64,000 bases of DNA from contig BSYQ01000011.1 in assembly GCA_030272585.1 (NCBI GenBank), positions 1,302,001 through 1,366,000 of the forward strand, in the 5' to 3' direction. Shown one piece after another: positions 11,415 to 22,609 of this stretch. The position numbers and the translations under genes were made by a program. How positions within the stretch are numbered: the first letter of the stretch is position 1; each line of letters starts with the position of its first letter. This stretch comes from Bryopsis sp. KO-2023 (lineage: Eukaryota > Chlorophyta > Ulvophyceae > Bryopsidales > Bryopsidaceae). The notes beneath the pieces were generated by a model. The model was given only the letters and a program-made list of their open reading frames with translations. It searched no databases and had not been told where the DNA came from.

Positions 11415-14060
11415 CTAAATCATATCCAGATTGTCCCGTATCAGTGTCAGATCCCGCACCTTGGAAACCTGAATCCGCCTCCTGCGCTTATTCAACTGAT
11501 GCCCGTTAATACTGAACATCCGTTCCACAGATGCACTGGACGCTGGTATGCACAAATACTCGGCTGCCAGAACTGCTACAGCTGGGTACAGAGCCTGATT
11601 TTTCCGCCACCACTCCAGACCTGAAGTCAGTACAGATGTGAGGGGGGTTGCCCTCACTGCACAGTACCGTTCCCACTCATCTGTTCCTGAATCGGTTGGA
11701 TCCCCTGATGGATGGACAACTGTGAGCCAGTCATACGTGGAATGCACCGGGCTTTTTTCTGGTCCTCTGAAGGTGCCGCATGCATCTGCTCCTGCCTCCT
11801 GATCCGGTCTCTCTTTGATGCACATTATGAGCTTGTTGCACTCCTCTAGCACATCATTCACCCACAGATCGCACCGAGACCACCGAGATTTGAATTCATG
11901 GAACTGGTCCGATCCCCACAGATACCGAGTGATAACAGGATCATCCAATCGCAAACGTGACGGATCCAGTTGTTGCATGCATCCGACGGCCAGGAGCCAG
12001 TTTGGATCATCGAATTCCTCATCCATATTGCTTCTGAGCTGCTTTCTGAACTGATCCAAGTCCTGACAGGGTAAATCCATTTTGTCGATGATGTCACTGA
12101 CCCGGGCCATGACCATCAGAACCAGCGAACAGGTGACCGTTTTTTCAGCCTCCATGCGCTTGGTAGCTTCCTTGTATGGCTGTAAGATCGAATGCAGGTG
12201 CCGGAGTTGTATCCATTCCAATTCTGTCAACCGATCCTCTTCAGACATGGTCTGCAGCATTTTACGCATATCCTCCTTCAGGATCAGGAACCGATGCAGC
12301 ATGTACCACACAGAGTTCCACCTGGTTTCAACGGGCAGGGTCAATCTCAGGATCCGCTGCGATCTCCTGACTGGTCCAGGGCAGTCTTCTGTTTCCTCCA
12401 TCAACCAGTCATCATCAGGACATTCCTCCTCATCAGAGGAGTACATGGGGAAGGGCCCCTCCTCCTCAGCCTGGTTCTGATCCTGATTCTGGTCGGAGGT
12501 GCCAGCCTGACTTCGATTCTGACTCTGGTTCTGACTGCCAACCTGGTTCCGGCTGGCCTGGCTCTGCATATCCGCATCCGCTGCAGCCCGGTCCCGGTCA
12601 TAATCTTCCTTGTATATGCGCGCTTCTTGGATTGTCTTGAAACTTTCCCACAGGTTGGCAGATCCCATGACACGGACACAGATCTGACGGACCTTCTTGA
12701 TCAGGAATTCCAACGGCTCAGGTGCCTGGTTCAGGGCTTTTCTGACTCCGAGATTGATCCGGTGAGTGCAGCATCCGTGCCAGTCGTATTCACCTTTGCG
12801 TTCACAGGCCGCACCCATTCTTGATTCATGATCTGTGACAATGCTTGCCCGGTAATCGCCCAGGTTGTACCGATCCCGAATTTCTGCCATTTTTTTTTTG
12901 ATGTCCTCAGCATCACAATTTCCCTTCAGGTCCCAGGTTCCCAAGCTGATCCGCTTCAGTTCAAACAGATCCTGTTCAGCGTCCCGGTGGATATAAACAG
13001 CTCCCATGGCAAACCAGTGCTTCGGTTCCTGCGACCAGCCATCTGCAACGAAGCAGGGTCTGAATTTTCCGAGGTCCTCTTCTCGGATCCTTTTGCTGAG
13101 CCGTTTCGCTGAAAGCCCAACGTTGGTGGAGATGGTCTTTGCACTCAGACAAGGTGCAGATGCATTAAGGGAGGAGCACATGGCTCTGAAATGTTTGTCC
13201 TCCACACACCTGAAAGCTGCACCGGTGCTGACCACGAATTTCATGACATGATCCCGGAAGTTTTTGTACTCTTTGGTCAGGCAGCCCCATCTAGACACGA
13301 AAGGCAACGTTCTCTGGTTTCCGAACGAAACGATCCGTTCCCCCCCCTGCTCCTGATGATGTCCCACAAATCCGTTGTGGACAGCGATCTGCATCTGCTC
13401 CGGGGTGGTGAGACCATGCCTCTTAGCATGGGTCAACAACGAGGTGCGGCCTCCCTTGCTGTAGACCAACTGACTCCTGCATATCCTACAGGTCACTACT
13501 TTCCTGTTCCATTCATCCACAAATCGCTCCATTTCTCCTGCACTGTTCTGTACATACATGGAGTCCACCCAAGTGTGGATTCCGGTCCGTTTCTGGTTCT
13601 GTGCCTGCGTCCGAGCTGATGTTTGGAATGTGAGATCCACTACAAGACAACCAGCATGAGGCCCAAGGCCATATCTTCTGAAGCATATCAAAGCCCACAG
13701 GTGACATGTCCCTACCTGGAGGCAGATGCAAGGAAACACCAACACCCCAAGAGTGCCCCACCAAGACAATCACATCTGATGAGTTCACTGCACAGCAAAT
13801 TTGCCACACTCACCGGTTTCTGTTCCAGATCGTGTTCCTGCTCCTCCTGTTTCCGTTCCAGTTCCAGATCCTCTTCCCCCTCCGCGTGCAACCCCCTTTG
13901 GGTTCACAGAATCAGAGCTCCAGCGGTGTGGCGTCGGCTGAACTGCGTTCGGTTCGCCTCGCAAGTCATCCCCGGACAGCTCGACGGGAGGTAAGATACG
14001 GTGCAGCGCTCGCGGTTGCGCTCGCGGTTTCGTCTTTCTCCTGTTGCCTCTCATGTTCAC
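11415..14060 (-). CDS. hAT transposase with BED zinc finger
   Basis: Model: 13814-14060 joined to 11415-13615, about 815 aa, with intron GTGAGT...CATCAG in phase 1. The first exon is basic (MNMRGNRRKTKPRAQPRA...) and may hold a nuclear signal. Next comes a BED-type zinc finger, with CRICRSQL followed by HAKRHG. The RNase-H-like catalytic core has the blocks VADGWSQ, VTDHESRM and the hAT-typical CTHRINL, then RWNSVWYML. The C-terminal hAT dimerisation block contains SSASVERMFSINGHQLNKRR. It cuts and pastes the element by binding its ends. Length suits an intact hAT transposase and the frame is open throughout, so activity is plausible but not shown. Confidence 0.88.
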
Positions 14061-14099
14061 GGAAACACGGATAATCCGACGCCACGGGCTTTGATGTGG

Positions 14100-14440
14100 T
14101 GCCGATCAGGGGAATCGGTAGCCGGACCAGCGATTTGATCGTTGTCGAGTGATAATGCGTCGCCGATCATGATCGGCGACGCGCCGATCAGATCGGTCAA
14201 TTTCCGATCTGATCGGAAACCGCCGATCCCGATCCCGATCCGATCTGGTTTCCGAGGCAGAACTGGGTGATCGGCCGATTTTGATCGGAAAAGTCGGACC
14301 GTTTTTTTTTGATCGGTCCGATTTTGATCGGCGATCGGTCTGATCGGACCGATCTTATCGGTGATCGGCTTGATCGGAAACTGCAGGGACCGATCTTGAT
14401 CGGAGATCGGTTTGATCGATGACCGACATGTCGGCATCGG
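14100..14440. repeat. Right subterminal GATCGG repeats of the hAT element
   Basis: Dense GATCGG/CCGATC words in both orientations, mirroring 8388-8640, directly inside the right inverted repeat. Confidence 0.8.
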
Positions 14441-14460
14441 ATCCCTAGTATGGTGGCAAG

Positions 14461-16895
14461 TGCTTGAATACCAGAACATGAGGCAGTGGGTGGAAACGGC
14501 TGGATTTCCCAGTCAGCCAGCTCGTCACCGGAAGCCTGCAGCTTGAGTTGGTGTATCATGTAAGTCGAAAACTGCTGTGTGTTACACTGATCCAAGGAAA
14601 CCCCCGAATCCCCAAACTGATGGCTGACACCTTGTGCCCTTGACATTCTGCCAGGAGTCCCAAATTGACTGCTGCCCCCTGTGTCCAAACAACCCAAATC
14701 CCCTACAAACGTCGGGATGCCCATGCCTCCACCGGCTGAAACAGCTTCTGACTCACTGCCCAAACCAACAGGTTCCTGACCTGCGTCTGACTCACAGCCC
14801 AGCCCACAGAATATCTGAGTGCCCATGTCTCCACTTGCTGAAACCACTTCTGCCTCACATCCCAAATCATCATGTTCCAAAACTGTTTCTGACTCACAGT
14901 CCAACCCACAGAAGTTCTGACCTCCCCTCTGCTGTCTGTCTCCCTCACACCGAATGTCTCCTGTCCGCTGACGCTTCATGCGCAGCCCATGCATCGCATT
15001 CATCTCCAATTCATCCATCTCCATCCCCGAACACTCGACAAAAGGTGGCAAACCATTACAGCGTACATCGTCCGTCGAATGCCGCAGGTCACTTGGCTGT
15101 GGCAACACTCCCGATTCCTCCTGAAACCCTTGCAGTAAATCACTTTCTTCGAAGACAACCTTGACCCCCGGCAGCACCCTCAACTCAGCCAGGCAAAGGC
15201 GACTCGTTAACATTCTGGCGCGAGGCCCTGGGTTATAAATACAGATACGAACACGACCCTCCTTCCCAATAGTCGGCGCATGGATAAGGCCGAGCGGTTG
15301 GCCGATTGGGAGTAGGCCAGCCAAACCCTGTCCACGAATACGAATAGGAGGACAAATAGTAACGGTTTGATACGGCCCCACCACACTCGAACTGCCAAGC
15401 GGAATCCGAACGCCATGCTCCCCACGGTGTAAAAATAGAGGTCGGTGACGCTTCCCACTCATTCCTCTGGAAATGACGACCGTCGATATTTGTTTGAGCG
15501 GTTCAACGGCAACCGCTAACACCAGTTTTTTTGTTCCTCCCCCTTCTCTGTAGCGAACACCGCCTGGCAAGGAATACACCGGCCACGATCGTCCTTCAAT
15601 ACGTCCCGCTGACAATCGATACTGACGGCGAGACTATGTAACGCAGGAAGTCCAAGGATAATTCCCCCCGAGTGCTCGGTTACCAAAAACTCCTCCCTCG
15701 CCGAGTTCCACGGACCTACTTCCACTCCCAACAACGCGACACCAGCGACCCGATCCTTTGATCCGTTAAACCCTGTCACACTTGGTATAGCACTGTGTGA
15801 CAGGAGAATATTATGCTTTCTCGCCAGCGCGAGAGGTAATATATTTACAGCGGAACCACTGTCCACCAACGCAAACTCGGTTTTTGGGAAACCCTCCAGC
15901 TTTGTCTTCACTTTCAGCTGCTTACGTACCACAGGGGTCGTGACAGGAGGGGGAAGTGTTTCGCCTTGTTGGAGCTGTTGTCGAAGGGCTTCACAAAGAG
16001 CTTGTACGGCGTTGGAACCTCCAGTTTCGTGTGTTCCCGGTTCGACTTCTCTTGGATGCGTTGTGTCGGTGGGTTCCTTAGCTTTGCGAGCTGGGCAGTT
16101 GCGAAACATATGCCCCAGCTTTCGGCAATAGTGGCAGCGAATCGGCATCCTCCAGTTGCGAGAGGGAAGTCCAGTAGGTTCCGTACGACCTGCTGCAAAC
16201 GCTTGCGCCTCCTGTGGCTCGGACTGAAGCTTATCATCCAGAACATCGGCGAGTTGCGTGAGGTGGTCGACCAAGTGGGATAGATCTCCTTCCGAGGGGG
16301 TCAGTGTTGAAGTGGGTGCTGAGTCTGAAGCACGCGCCTCGTCGGCCGCCATGACGTAGATCTTATGAGTCGGGTTCTTTTTTCCTTTCACGAAAGCCGC
16401 GAACTTTTGCCCCAACGTTCGTAAACGCTGTACCCCATGAAGACCGTAGCTCAGAAGGACTCCCAACGCCAACACGTACCCAGTAAGACTGGTTTGCGGG
16501 TCGAGCTGAGTGACACGAGTCACCTGGCGATAGATGCGCTCACACCAAATGATCAGCTCGTAAACGCCAGAGCGCTTGATCGCGGTTTCGTCGTTCAGCT
16601 GCACCCCCTCCGCGGGTTTTCCTTTTTGTTCCACCTGACCCTGTAACCCCACTTTGTCCTCTCTCACTTCCATTCGGTCCGACAGTCCTGGTATATACTC
16701 TCCCTTTTCCGCTCGTGCCCGTAACACTTCGTATCGAAGAATACACGCCATATCTTTTTCAAACTGGGTAGTGTCCGCCCTTCCTGAGAAGAAGGCTTGA
16801 ACCGATTGTGTTCCGATTATCAAAAACAGAAAAAACAATTTTACAGCCAACCGACTGGCTGGCTCCGAAACCATGTTGAATACACTCGTTCGCAA
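14461..16895 (-). mobile_element. Retrotransposon Gag-like and protease region
   Basis: Two overlapping open regions in element sense. The first (15516-16895) starts close to the right LTR and has a hydrophobic N-terminal stretch. It then has a zinc knuckle of CX2CX4HX4C form (CHYCRKLGHMFRNC) and an aspartic protease block (VDSGSAVNIL). The second (from 15615 down to the nested insertion) is the beginning of the pol part and is cut by the hAT element. An overlap of this kind is compatible with the frame change known in many Ty3/gypsy elements. Confidence 0.75.
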
Positions 16896-17069
16896 CAGCG
16901 ATACCGAGTGGTGAAACGGCCGCCAAAGAACGCTTTACACAATGTAAGCAAAATAAAAACGACCATACACCCAACCACCTTCTTCCTTAAATCTCTTCCT
17001 TTTCCTCCGAGTCTTCCCAACTAAACCCCATGACCGACTCAGTTCTGATCCCGTTTACTGTATTCCACA
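16874..17069 (-). repeat. LTR of the retrotransposon (5' LTR in element sense)
   Basis: 196 bp, apparently identical to 5272-5467 and flanked outside by AATC at 17070-17073. The primer-binding-like site is immediately inside, ending at 16873. Confidence 0.92.
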
Positions 17070-17365
17070 AATCTCAATAGGGGTGCGGTTTCATGCGAAG
17101 TTTGTTTTCAGTATTATTGCATCAATGTCACACTACATGCCTCAGGAGCTGGTTAGAAGCTGGGATTGCCTCTGGCTGCCACCATGCATCTCCAGTTAGG
17201 CAAATCTTGGCAGCAACAGCCTAATAACCAGATCCAATATAATAAAAATAACAACTTAATACAATATTTGATTGTGTGTCCAGCACAGGGGCGGGCTTCA
17301 ATCAAGGTGTGAAGAGGGAGATATCCGCATAATAATAATAATTATAATAATAATAATTATTATTA
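17070..17365. other. Spacer with ATT/TAA microsatellite
   Basis: No gene seen. Ends in an AATAAT/ATTATT simple repeat at about 17326-17363, next to which the pogo-like MITE inserted. Confidence 0.5.
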
Positions 17366-17902
17366 CAGTAGAAGCCGGTTACTGAATCACATTCGGGCGG
17401 CGGGTTTTTCGCTTTAGTACGCGGCCGATTTACAAAACAAAGTCCTACATTTCCTCTTTCCCAGACGCGTACGCAGTCGAAACAAACTTTAAAAATCTCA
17501 TCAATAGTGGTATGGTCATCAACTGCTGTCGAAGGAACTCCGTGACGCCGTCTTGGGCATTCTAGTACTCCTACATCTTGTCAAAGCCTCGGCGCTCCTG
17601 GTCCACTACCATCGACCAGGAGCGCAACGAATATGACGTCAAGGAAAAGAAGCAAAAACTAGACGATTTTGTATTATATATGCATTCCGTTCATCTTGTT
17701 GGACCGTTTCGCACTCCTTTTGCACCGCGCGTCCTCTCGTTTGACGATTCTCGTAGGAAATTCGTGAGCACCTTGATTTATTACCCGAAATCCAGATTGA
17801 TAAAACGGCCACCCCCACCCCCTGAAAATTCCGTTCCTGGCGATTCTGCTGTAGTACACGGCGTGCTGCAGTAGCCGACGCAATAGTAACCGGCTTCTAC
17901 TG
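17366..17902. mobile_element. Pogo-like (Tc1/mariner) MITE 1
   Basis: Perfect 18-bp inverted repeats: CAGTAGAAGCCGGTTACT at the left, its exact complement at the right. They are flanked by TA on both sides (17364-17365, 17903-17904), the Tc1/mariner-pogo target duplication. About 537 bp. The interior shares order and wording with MITE 2 at 61352-61892, such as ACATTCGGGC near the left end, ACGCGTACGCA versus ACGCGCACGCA, and CTGAAAATTCCGTTCCTGGC near the right end. So both descend from one family. It is non-autonomous. Confidence 0.88.
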
Positions 17903-17904
17903 TA

Positions 17905-18530
17905 TTAACATTTGTAAGCATAATCATGCATAAATCCCTATATTAACCAAATACTCTCCAAGCCCCTGCTGGGCTCTTACAACAGCGTTTTAATACAATG
18001 ACATAAATGATCAATATATCTCAATTAGCATCCCCTAACCAAAACCCTAGTATCACATGACATCGACCTGCTGTGTTGTGGTTATTTCACATCCCCAGCG
18101 GCAAAATGACCGATTCCCCCACAAAAACATCGGAAAAAACTTGCCCAGCAACGGAGATCCTGGATCTTGACAGAAGGGCTGGCTTTTTGACAAGCCCCAA
18201 TTTCGAAAGATTATTGGGGGTTTCCCCAATCAATTTTTTTTTAAGGGAGGCCTATGACTAGCTTGAAATGCGAGAGCCAAATCATTTTTTTCTTTGCAGA
18301 ATAATCAGCAGATATCCCAAGTCCAAAAAGAAAACCCACAAAAATAAAGAAACCTGAAATATTTGCAGCGGTGCCACCAAAAAAAGATCACAACACACAG
18401 CCTTGTCTGTAAAACACACTCACCATGTGGGCTCGACCCGACAAATACAAAAGAAAATCATATTGCTCTTTTTTGTTCTTTTTTTTTTCTTCGACTTTCG
18501 TCTGTTGCTGGACCATGCCCTTCTGGATTA
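17905..18530. other. Spacer, 3' side of PAN gene 1
   Basis: No gene seen. Includes probable 3' untranslated sequence of the minus-strand PAN gene. Confidence 0.4.
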
Positions 18531-18534
18531 CGAA

Positions 18535-19125
18535 TCAAAAGATGGTTCCACCATCTGTACGAGAATTATCCTCGCGCTCAGGCACCCCGGACTTGAGAAA
18601 GCACCTCCCCGTTTTTCGAACCCGCGACCATGAGAAACACAGCAAATCCTCCTCACACATCCGACAGCACTCCTCAGCGTCAGCGGTTTCTTCATCCCTC
18701 ATGTCTTCCCCCGAGAAATCGACCCCCCTTTCGACGATGCAACGATCGTCGATGGGGATATCTTGGGCGGCGGGCGAGCCGCCGATCACGCCGCTGTCGA
18801 AATTGTGGTTGCGGCGCAGCTCGACTACCTCATCCTTGAATGCACACGCCTTGGTTCTCCGATCCCGCGTCCAGCTTTCGCATTTAGGGTCCTCCCGACA
18901 TTTGGCGCAGCATTCTTCCGGCGACGATGTCAGCAACTTGCTGGGGTCGTTGAAAGTGTTTCCCTCTCGGATGAAATCGGCTTCGATCTCGCATGCGCTG
19001 GATGGCGCTGGGGAGGGGGCAGAGGCATGTGGGTCCGTCTCGATCAACTCATCGGAATCTCCAGCGTGTGCTGCAGCCAACAGCGCGAACGCCAACACCA
19101 ACTGCATTGCTGTCGCTGGTCCCAT
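18535..19125 (-). CDS. Secreted protein with two PAN/apple domains, paralogue 1
   Basis: Single exon, 196 aa. It starts MGPATAMQLVLAFALLAAAHA; the second Met begins a typical signal peptide (hydrophobic core, AHA cleavage). After a Pro/Ser linker come two PAN-like modules. The first is at about residues 46-115, with EECCAKC and SWTRDRRTKACAF. The second is at about 128-190, with EECCRMC and SWSRVRKTGRCFLKSG. The cysteine layout CC-x2-C ... C-x2-W ... C fits PAN/apple domains, which bind proteins or sugars outside the cell. It ends TDGGTIF. A paralogue with the same layout and the same last seven residues lies at 34954-35529. The ligand is unknown. Confidence 0.85.
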   Translation of the reverse strand: MGPATAMQLVLAFALLAAAHAGDSDELIETDPHASAPSPAPSSACEIEADFIREGNTFNDPSKLLTSSPEECCAKCREDPKCESWTRDRRTKACAFKDEVVELRRNHNFDSGVIGGSPAAQDIPIDDRCIVERGVDFSGEDMRDEETADAEECCRMCEEDLLCFSWSRVRKTGRCFLKSGVPEREDNSRTDGGTIF

Positions 19126-21153
19126 GTCTGCCTGGAAGCATCAACCAGGGTGACGCTTGAACACAATAATTTTCCGAAACTCTGGAAAAAAAACCTACTG
19201 GGAAAAAAAAAGTGCCACCGTCGCAGACAAGACCTGTAAACTTCGAATCCAACGAGGACAGGCCAACGGATTTCCCTTAGTCGTGTTACGTAACACCACA
19301 ACACCCAGTCCGGCTGAAAAAAACCAAAAAACCTTCACGTGGTTGCTTTAGAAAAGAAAGCTTGGTTTCGCGTCTGCAGCCGGTCCTGTGAAACGCAGCG
19401 AAGACACCACATCGCAATCGGGAGGCACAAAATTGGCAAAATACAACCAAAAACTCTGCATGAAGATACGGATATCCAACGTAAAGTAGGTGGAGGAGTG
19501 AAACTTGGTAAACGACGACGAGCCAACGCCACGCTTCCGCTGGCCGCGTTCTCTACCTCTATTCTTTCTCAAGGAAATCCCCTCGTGCGCGGAAAAACGG
19601 CTTGGCCGTTACGCCCAGAGTGACAAATTTGCCCTCGTTTTATCGTTCCTGCAACTTGCGGTCATTTTCATCCCCGTTCCGTTCTAATCGAAATCGTGGC
19701 GCGACAGCATGGTCAGCTTTCGGAGGGGTTGATGTATCCACATGGTTGAGCAGTGTTGAGAAACGTACGACGGCGCTTCCTGTGATTTCATGTTTATTGT
19801 TCTGTCTTTCAAAAGAGGAAAAGGAAAAAAAAATCGTCTCGTAGCATCCCTACCAGGGCCAGGGTGTGTCGTTTCACGTGAGTTAGCTGGAAAATGCTCA
19901 AGCTTTAGGGGTTGACTTGGCATATGACAGACTGGGGTGGCCTCCTCAACAAACCACTACAACTCCAGAGAGTCTACAAATTTTTTTGGGGGGGGAGTTC
20001 AAAAAAACCCACCCTGCCCATCCCATACAATTCTGGAAAGACTATTCACCAAAAATGAGCTCTTTGTCCAAGCACTGTGAAAGTATCGGTGTATGAGCGA
20101 AATTTTCCGTGCAAAATTAGAAGAAACAATGGGGTGCTGCAGTGTGAAGGGAGCATAGCGAAGGATGAGAATAGAAGGGCAAACGGAGTCGATGGACCTC
20201 CATCAATACTTCCGAGAAATGAGATGCAACTTTCCTTTCGAAGCCGCAAAAAAAGTGGAAGGTGTGAGAAACTCTAACTCTTTCTTTTGTTACAGTGACC
20301 ATTACATCTGCAATCCTTCCTGAAAACAAAAGCACACCCCCCCCCCCCCCCCAGCTCCATTTCTAAGAATTTGTTGCATGTTTTCAGACTTTTTCTTTTT
20401 TCTTTTTTTAATATTTGATATCTTTTTGGGGGGCTGCGAAGAAATCGACTCTTGAAAAAAAATATATATCTAGAAAAACATATGTAATATTATTGTTGTT
20501 TTTATTACAATTATTTTTATTTTTAAAAAATTTTTTCTTGCTTGCAGGGGTGTGTCCGCTGGGTCCTGTAACAAGGCATTTTTTTGCCCCTCCGGAAGAA
20601 GAAGCCAGGCCAGCCGATCCACCCACAAGAAATGCTAGAAAGCAAGCCAGGTGCTATGCTTTCACTTTCCAAAAAATATGCGATCGATTGCATACATTGA
20701 TCCAACAATACAATAAATATACAATAACAATAAATCCAACAATCTGTTATTCTTATTGCTTTTTTTAAAATCAAATCCTCTTCCCCGAATTTGTTTTTTT
20801 CGGGTTTTCACTGTTGCATTTTTTATGCTGCTGCTGTTTGGGATTTTTTTTTCCAAAGATCTGATTAGGATTCGCTGGAAGGCTCCTTTTAAAAAGAAAA
20901 AAAAGAAATAGAAAGACGAGGTCGATGCGAAAATTTTCACCCCTTGGAAAATTGGCATTGGCTTCTCGTGTCTTTTTTTTCCCCAAACCATTTTTTGTTT
21001 TTTCAAGGGCAAATCCCTGATGCACTGAACATTGTTTTTTGTAGATGACTAAAAAAGAAAAGGAAAAGAAAAAACAGAAAAAGAAAATGAATGCATGAGC
21101 ATGCATGCAGGCCCCGGCGTTTGGAAAAATGGGATTCCCCACAAACCGGTGCT
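19126..21153. other. Intergenic between PAN gene 1 and LIN9
   Basis: Only short open frames; AT-rich, with runs such as T9G8 at 19981-19997 and C15 at 20337-20352. It should hold the promoter of the minus-strand PAN gene and the leader of LIN9. A non-coding first exon of LIN9 ending before 21154 cannot be excluded. Confidence 0.4.
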
Positions 21154-22578
21154 ATGTCTGGCCGCACCTCAAACAAGCGTTCCGTCGACAGTCTCTATGA
21201 CAGACATCCTCAGGGGGAAACGAATTCAAAAGAGCAGAGTCAAAGCGGCCATGTGGACGGCGGGAAAATGCATCCAGGGAAGCTTCTGGAAAGGCTGCTG
21301 AATTCGAAAACGAGGAGGTGGATTTTAGCGGAGTTTTTGACGAGCGCCATCGATAGGCCGTGGTTAATGTCGAACACCTTCGAGGTGAGCATTTTGATCC
21401 AGATTTTGATCAAGGGAAAAGAAGCCAGTGTTTTTTTCGCTCCACTGACCTGCGAATTCGACAGCTAGGAGTTGTTGCAGGTTATCGCCACTCGCTTTTT
21501 CTTGATTGGGCAATTCAGGATGGAAGAATAAACAATTGATCGTTGTTTTGGGTGTGTTTTGCTTGTGAGGTTTTTGTCTGTGGTGGTGGTGTGTGTTGAA
21601 AGGATGTGTTGAAGAACTTGTTGAAACTGGATGGGTCCATGCGTCTGTCCAGATGTGAATGGAGCATGATTCGATCAGTCATTATCAAGCCCAGGAGGTT
21701 TTCTCCGAAATTCCTGGCAGCTGAGCGAGAAAAATGGGAACAATACAGGTGCATCAAAATAACATCAATGCTTTTTTTTTTGTATTTTCCTTTCTTTTCA
21801 TCCTTTGATGGGCTTCATTCCTTTCTTTTCATTTCCTTTCTGTTCTGTTCCTTTCCTTTCTTTTTTCTTTCCTTTTTTTTTCTTTCCCTGGTGGGGACAT
21901 CGTGTTTGAATAGCAGCGATGTGACAGGATGTCCGTGAGGGCAAAATACATCGAATGCAGAATCGGTTGCGATGGACTCCCCTGTGCCAAAGCGTTGAGG
22001 GTCGGTCAGCAAGTCGTCGCCCGACACCCCATCACAAAGAGAATTCACGATGGGATGGTGCTATCAGTTGGAAGCAGTGCATACAGGTTAGGGAGATTCG
22101 AAAAGAAAAAGTGAAAAAATGTTTTTGGGGAAAGAAAACCTCCGCTCGGTGTTTACATGTCCAAGCAAACCTCACAACAGTGGGTTAGTCAAATCAATGG
22201 GTTTGAGTGGCTGATTTTAGGGGGGGGGGGGGTCTTTTAGTTGGCGGTGGGTTAAAGCACCGAGGTTTTGTGGACTGCAGGGTTCATTTTTCTCATGATA
22301 TGGGGGTGGAGTTCGTCCCTGACGTTGATCTGATGCCTATCAACCCCTTTGAGAATCTACCCCTGGTGCTTCTTGATCGACCCTTGATGCTGAACGGAAG
22401 AACTCATCGGCCAAACGAAAAAGACGGCGACACCTCGGTGAGCTCAGTCATCGTTTCGCAGAATGAAGGTTTTTTGTTTTTTGTTTTTTTTTTTCAAGGG
22501 GGGGGAGAGGGGGCCAGGAATATCCAAGGGGTGCAGAAAATATCCATCGATTTTGTTCTGTTCTGTTTTTTTTTTTTT

Positions 22579-22609
<31 letters not shown>

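Larger units (their letters stand above)
8265..14452. mobile_element. hAT DNA transposon nested in the retrotransposon
   Basis: The termini are perfect 12-bp inverted repeats, CATACTAGGGAT and ATCCCTAGTATG. They are flanked by an exact 8-bp target duplication GTGGCAAG (8257-8264 and 14453-14460), the hAT size. Internally there is a hAT transposase on the minus strand, a second intron-bearing gene on the plus strand, a 98-bp tandem repeat between their 3' ends, and dense GATCGG-type repeats in both subterminal zones. Intact termini and an uninterrupted transposase frame suggest a young, possibly autonomous element. It inserted after the retrotransposon. Confidence 0.93.
5272..17069 (-). mobile_element. 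LTR retrotransposon, Ty3/gypsy type, with nested hAT insertion
   Basis: Two direct 196-bp terminal repeats, beginning TG and ending CA, bound the element and appear identical by eye. Both sides carry the 4-bp target duplication AATC (5268-5271, 17070-17073). The element reads right to left. Next to the right LTR lies a primer-binding-like site whose minus strand starts TGGTTTCGGAGCC. Parts in order are a Gag-like region with a zinc knuckle, an aspartic protease, reverse transcriptase, RNase H and integrase. The protease-RT-RNaseH-integrase order supports Ty3/gypsy. Matching LTRs suggest a recent insertion. It is now broken by one large nested insertion (8265-14452); outside that, the visible coding regions look largely open. 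About 5.6 kb remains once the nested element is set aside. Confidence 0.9.
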
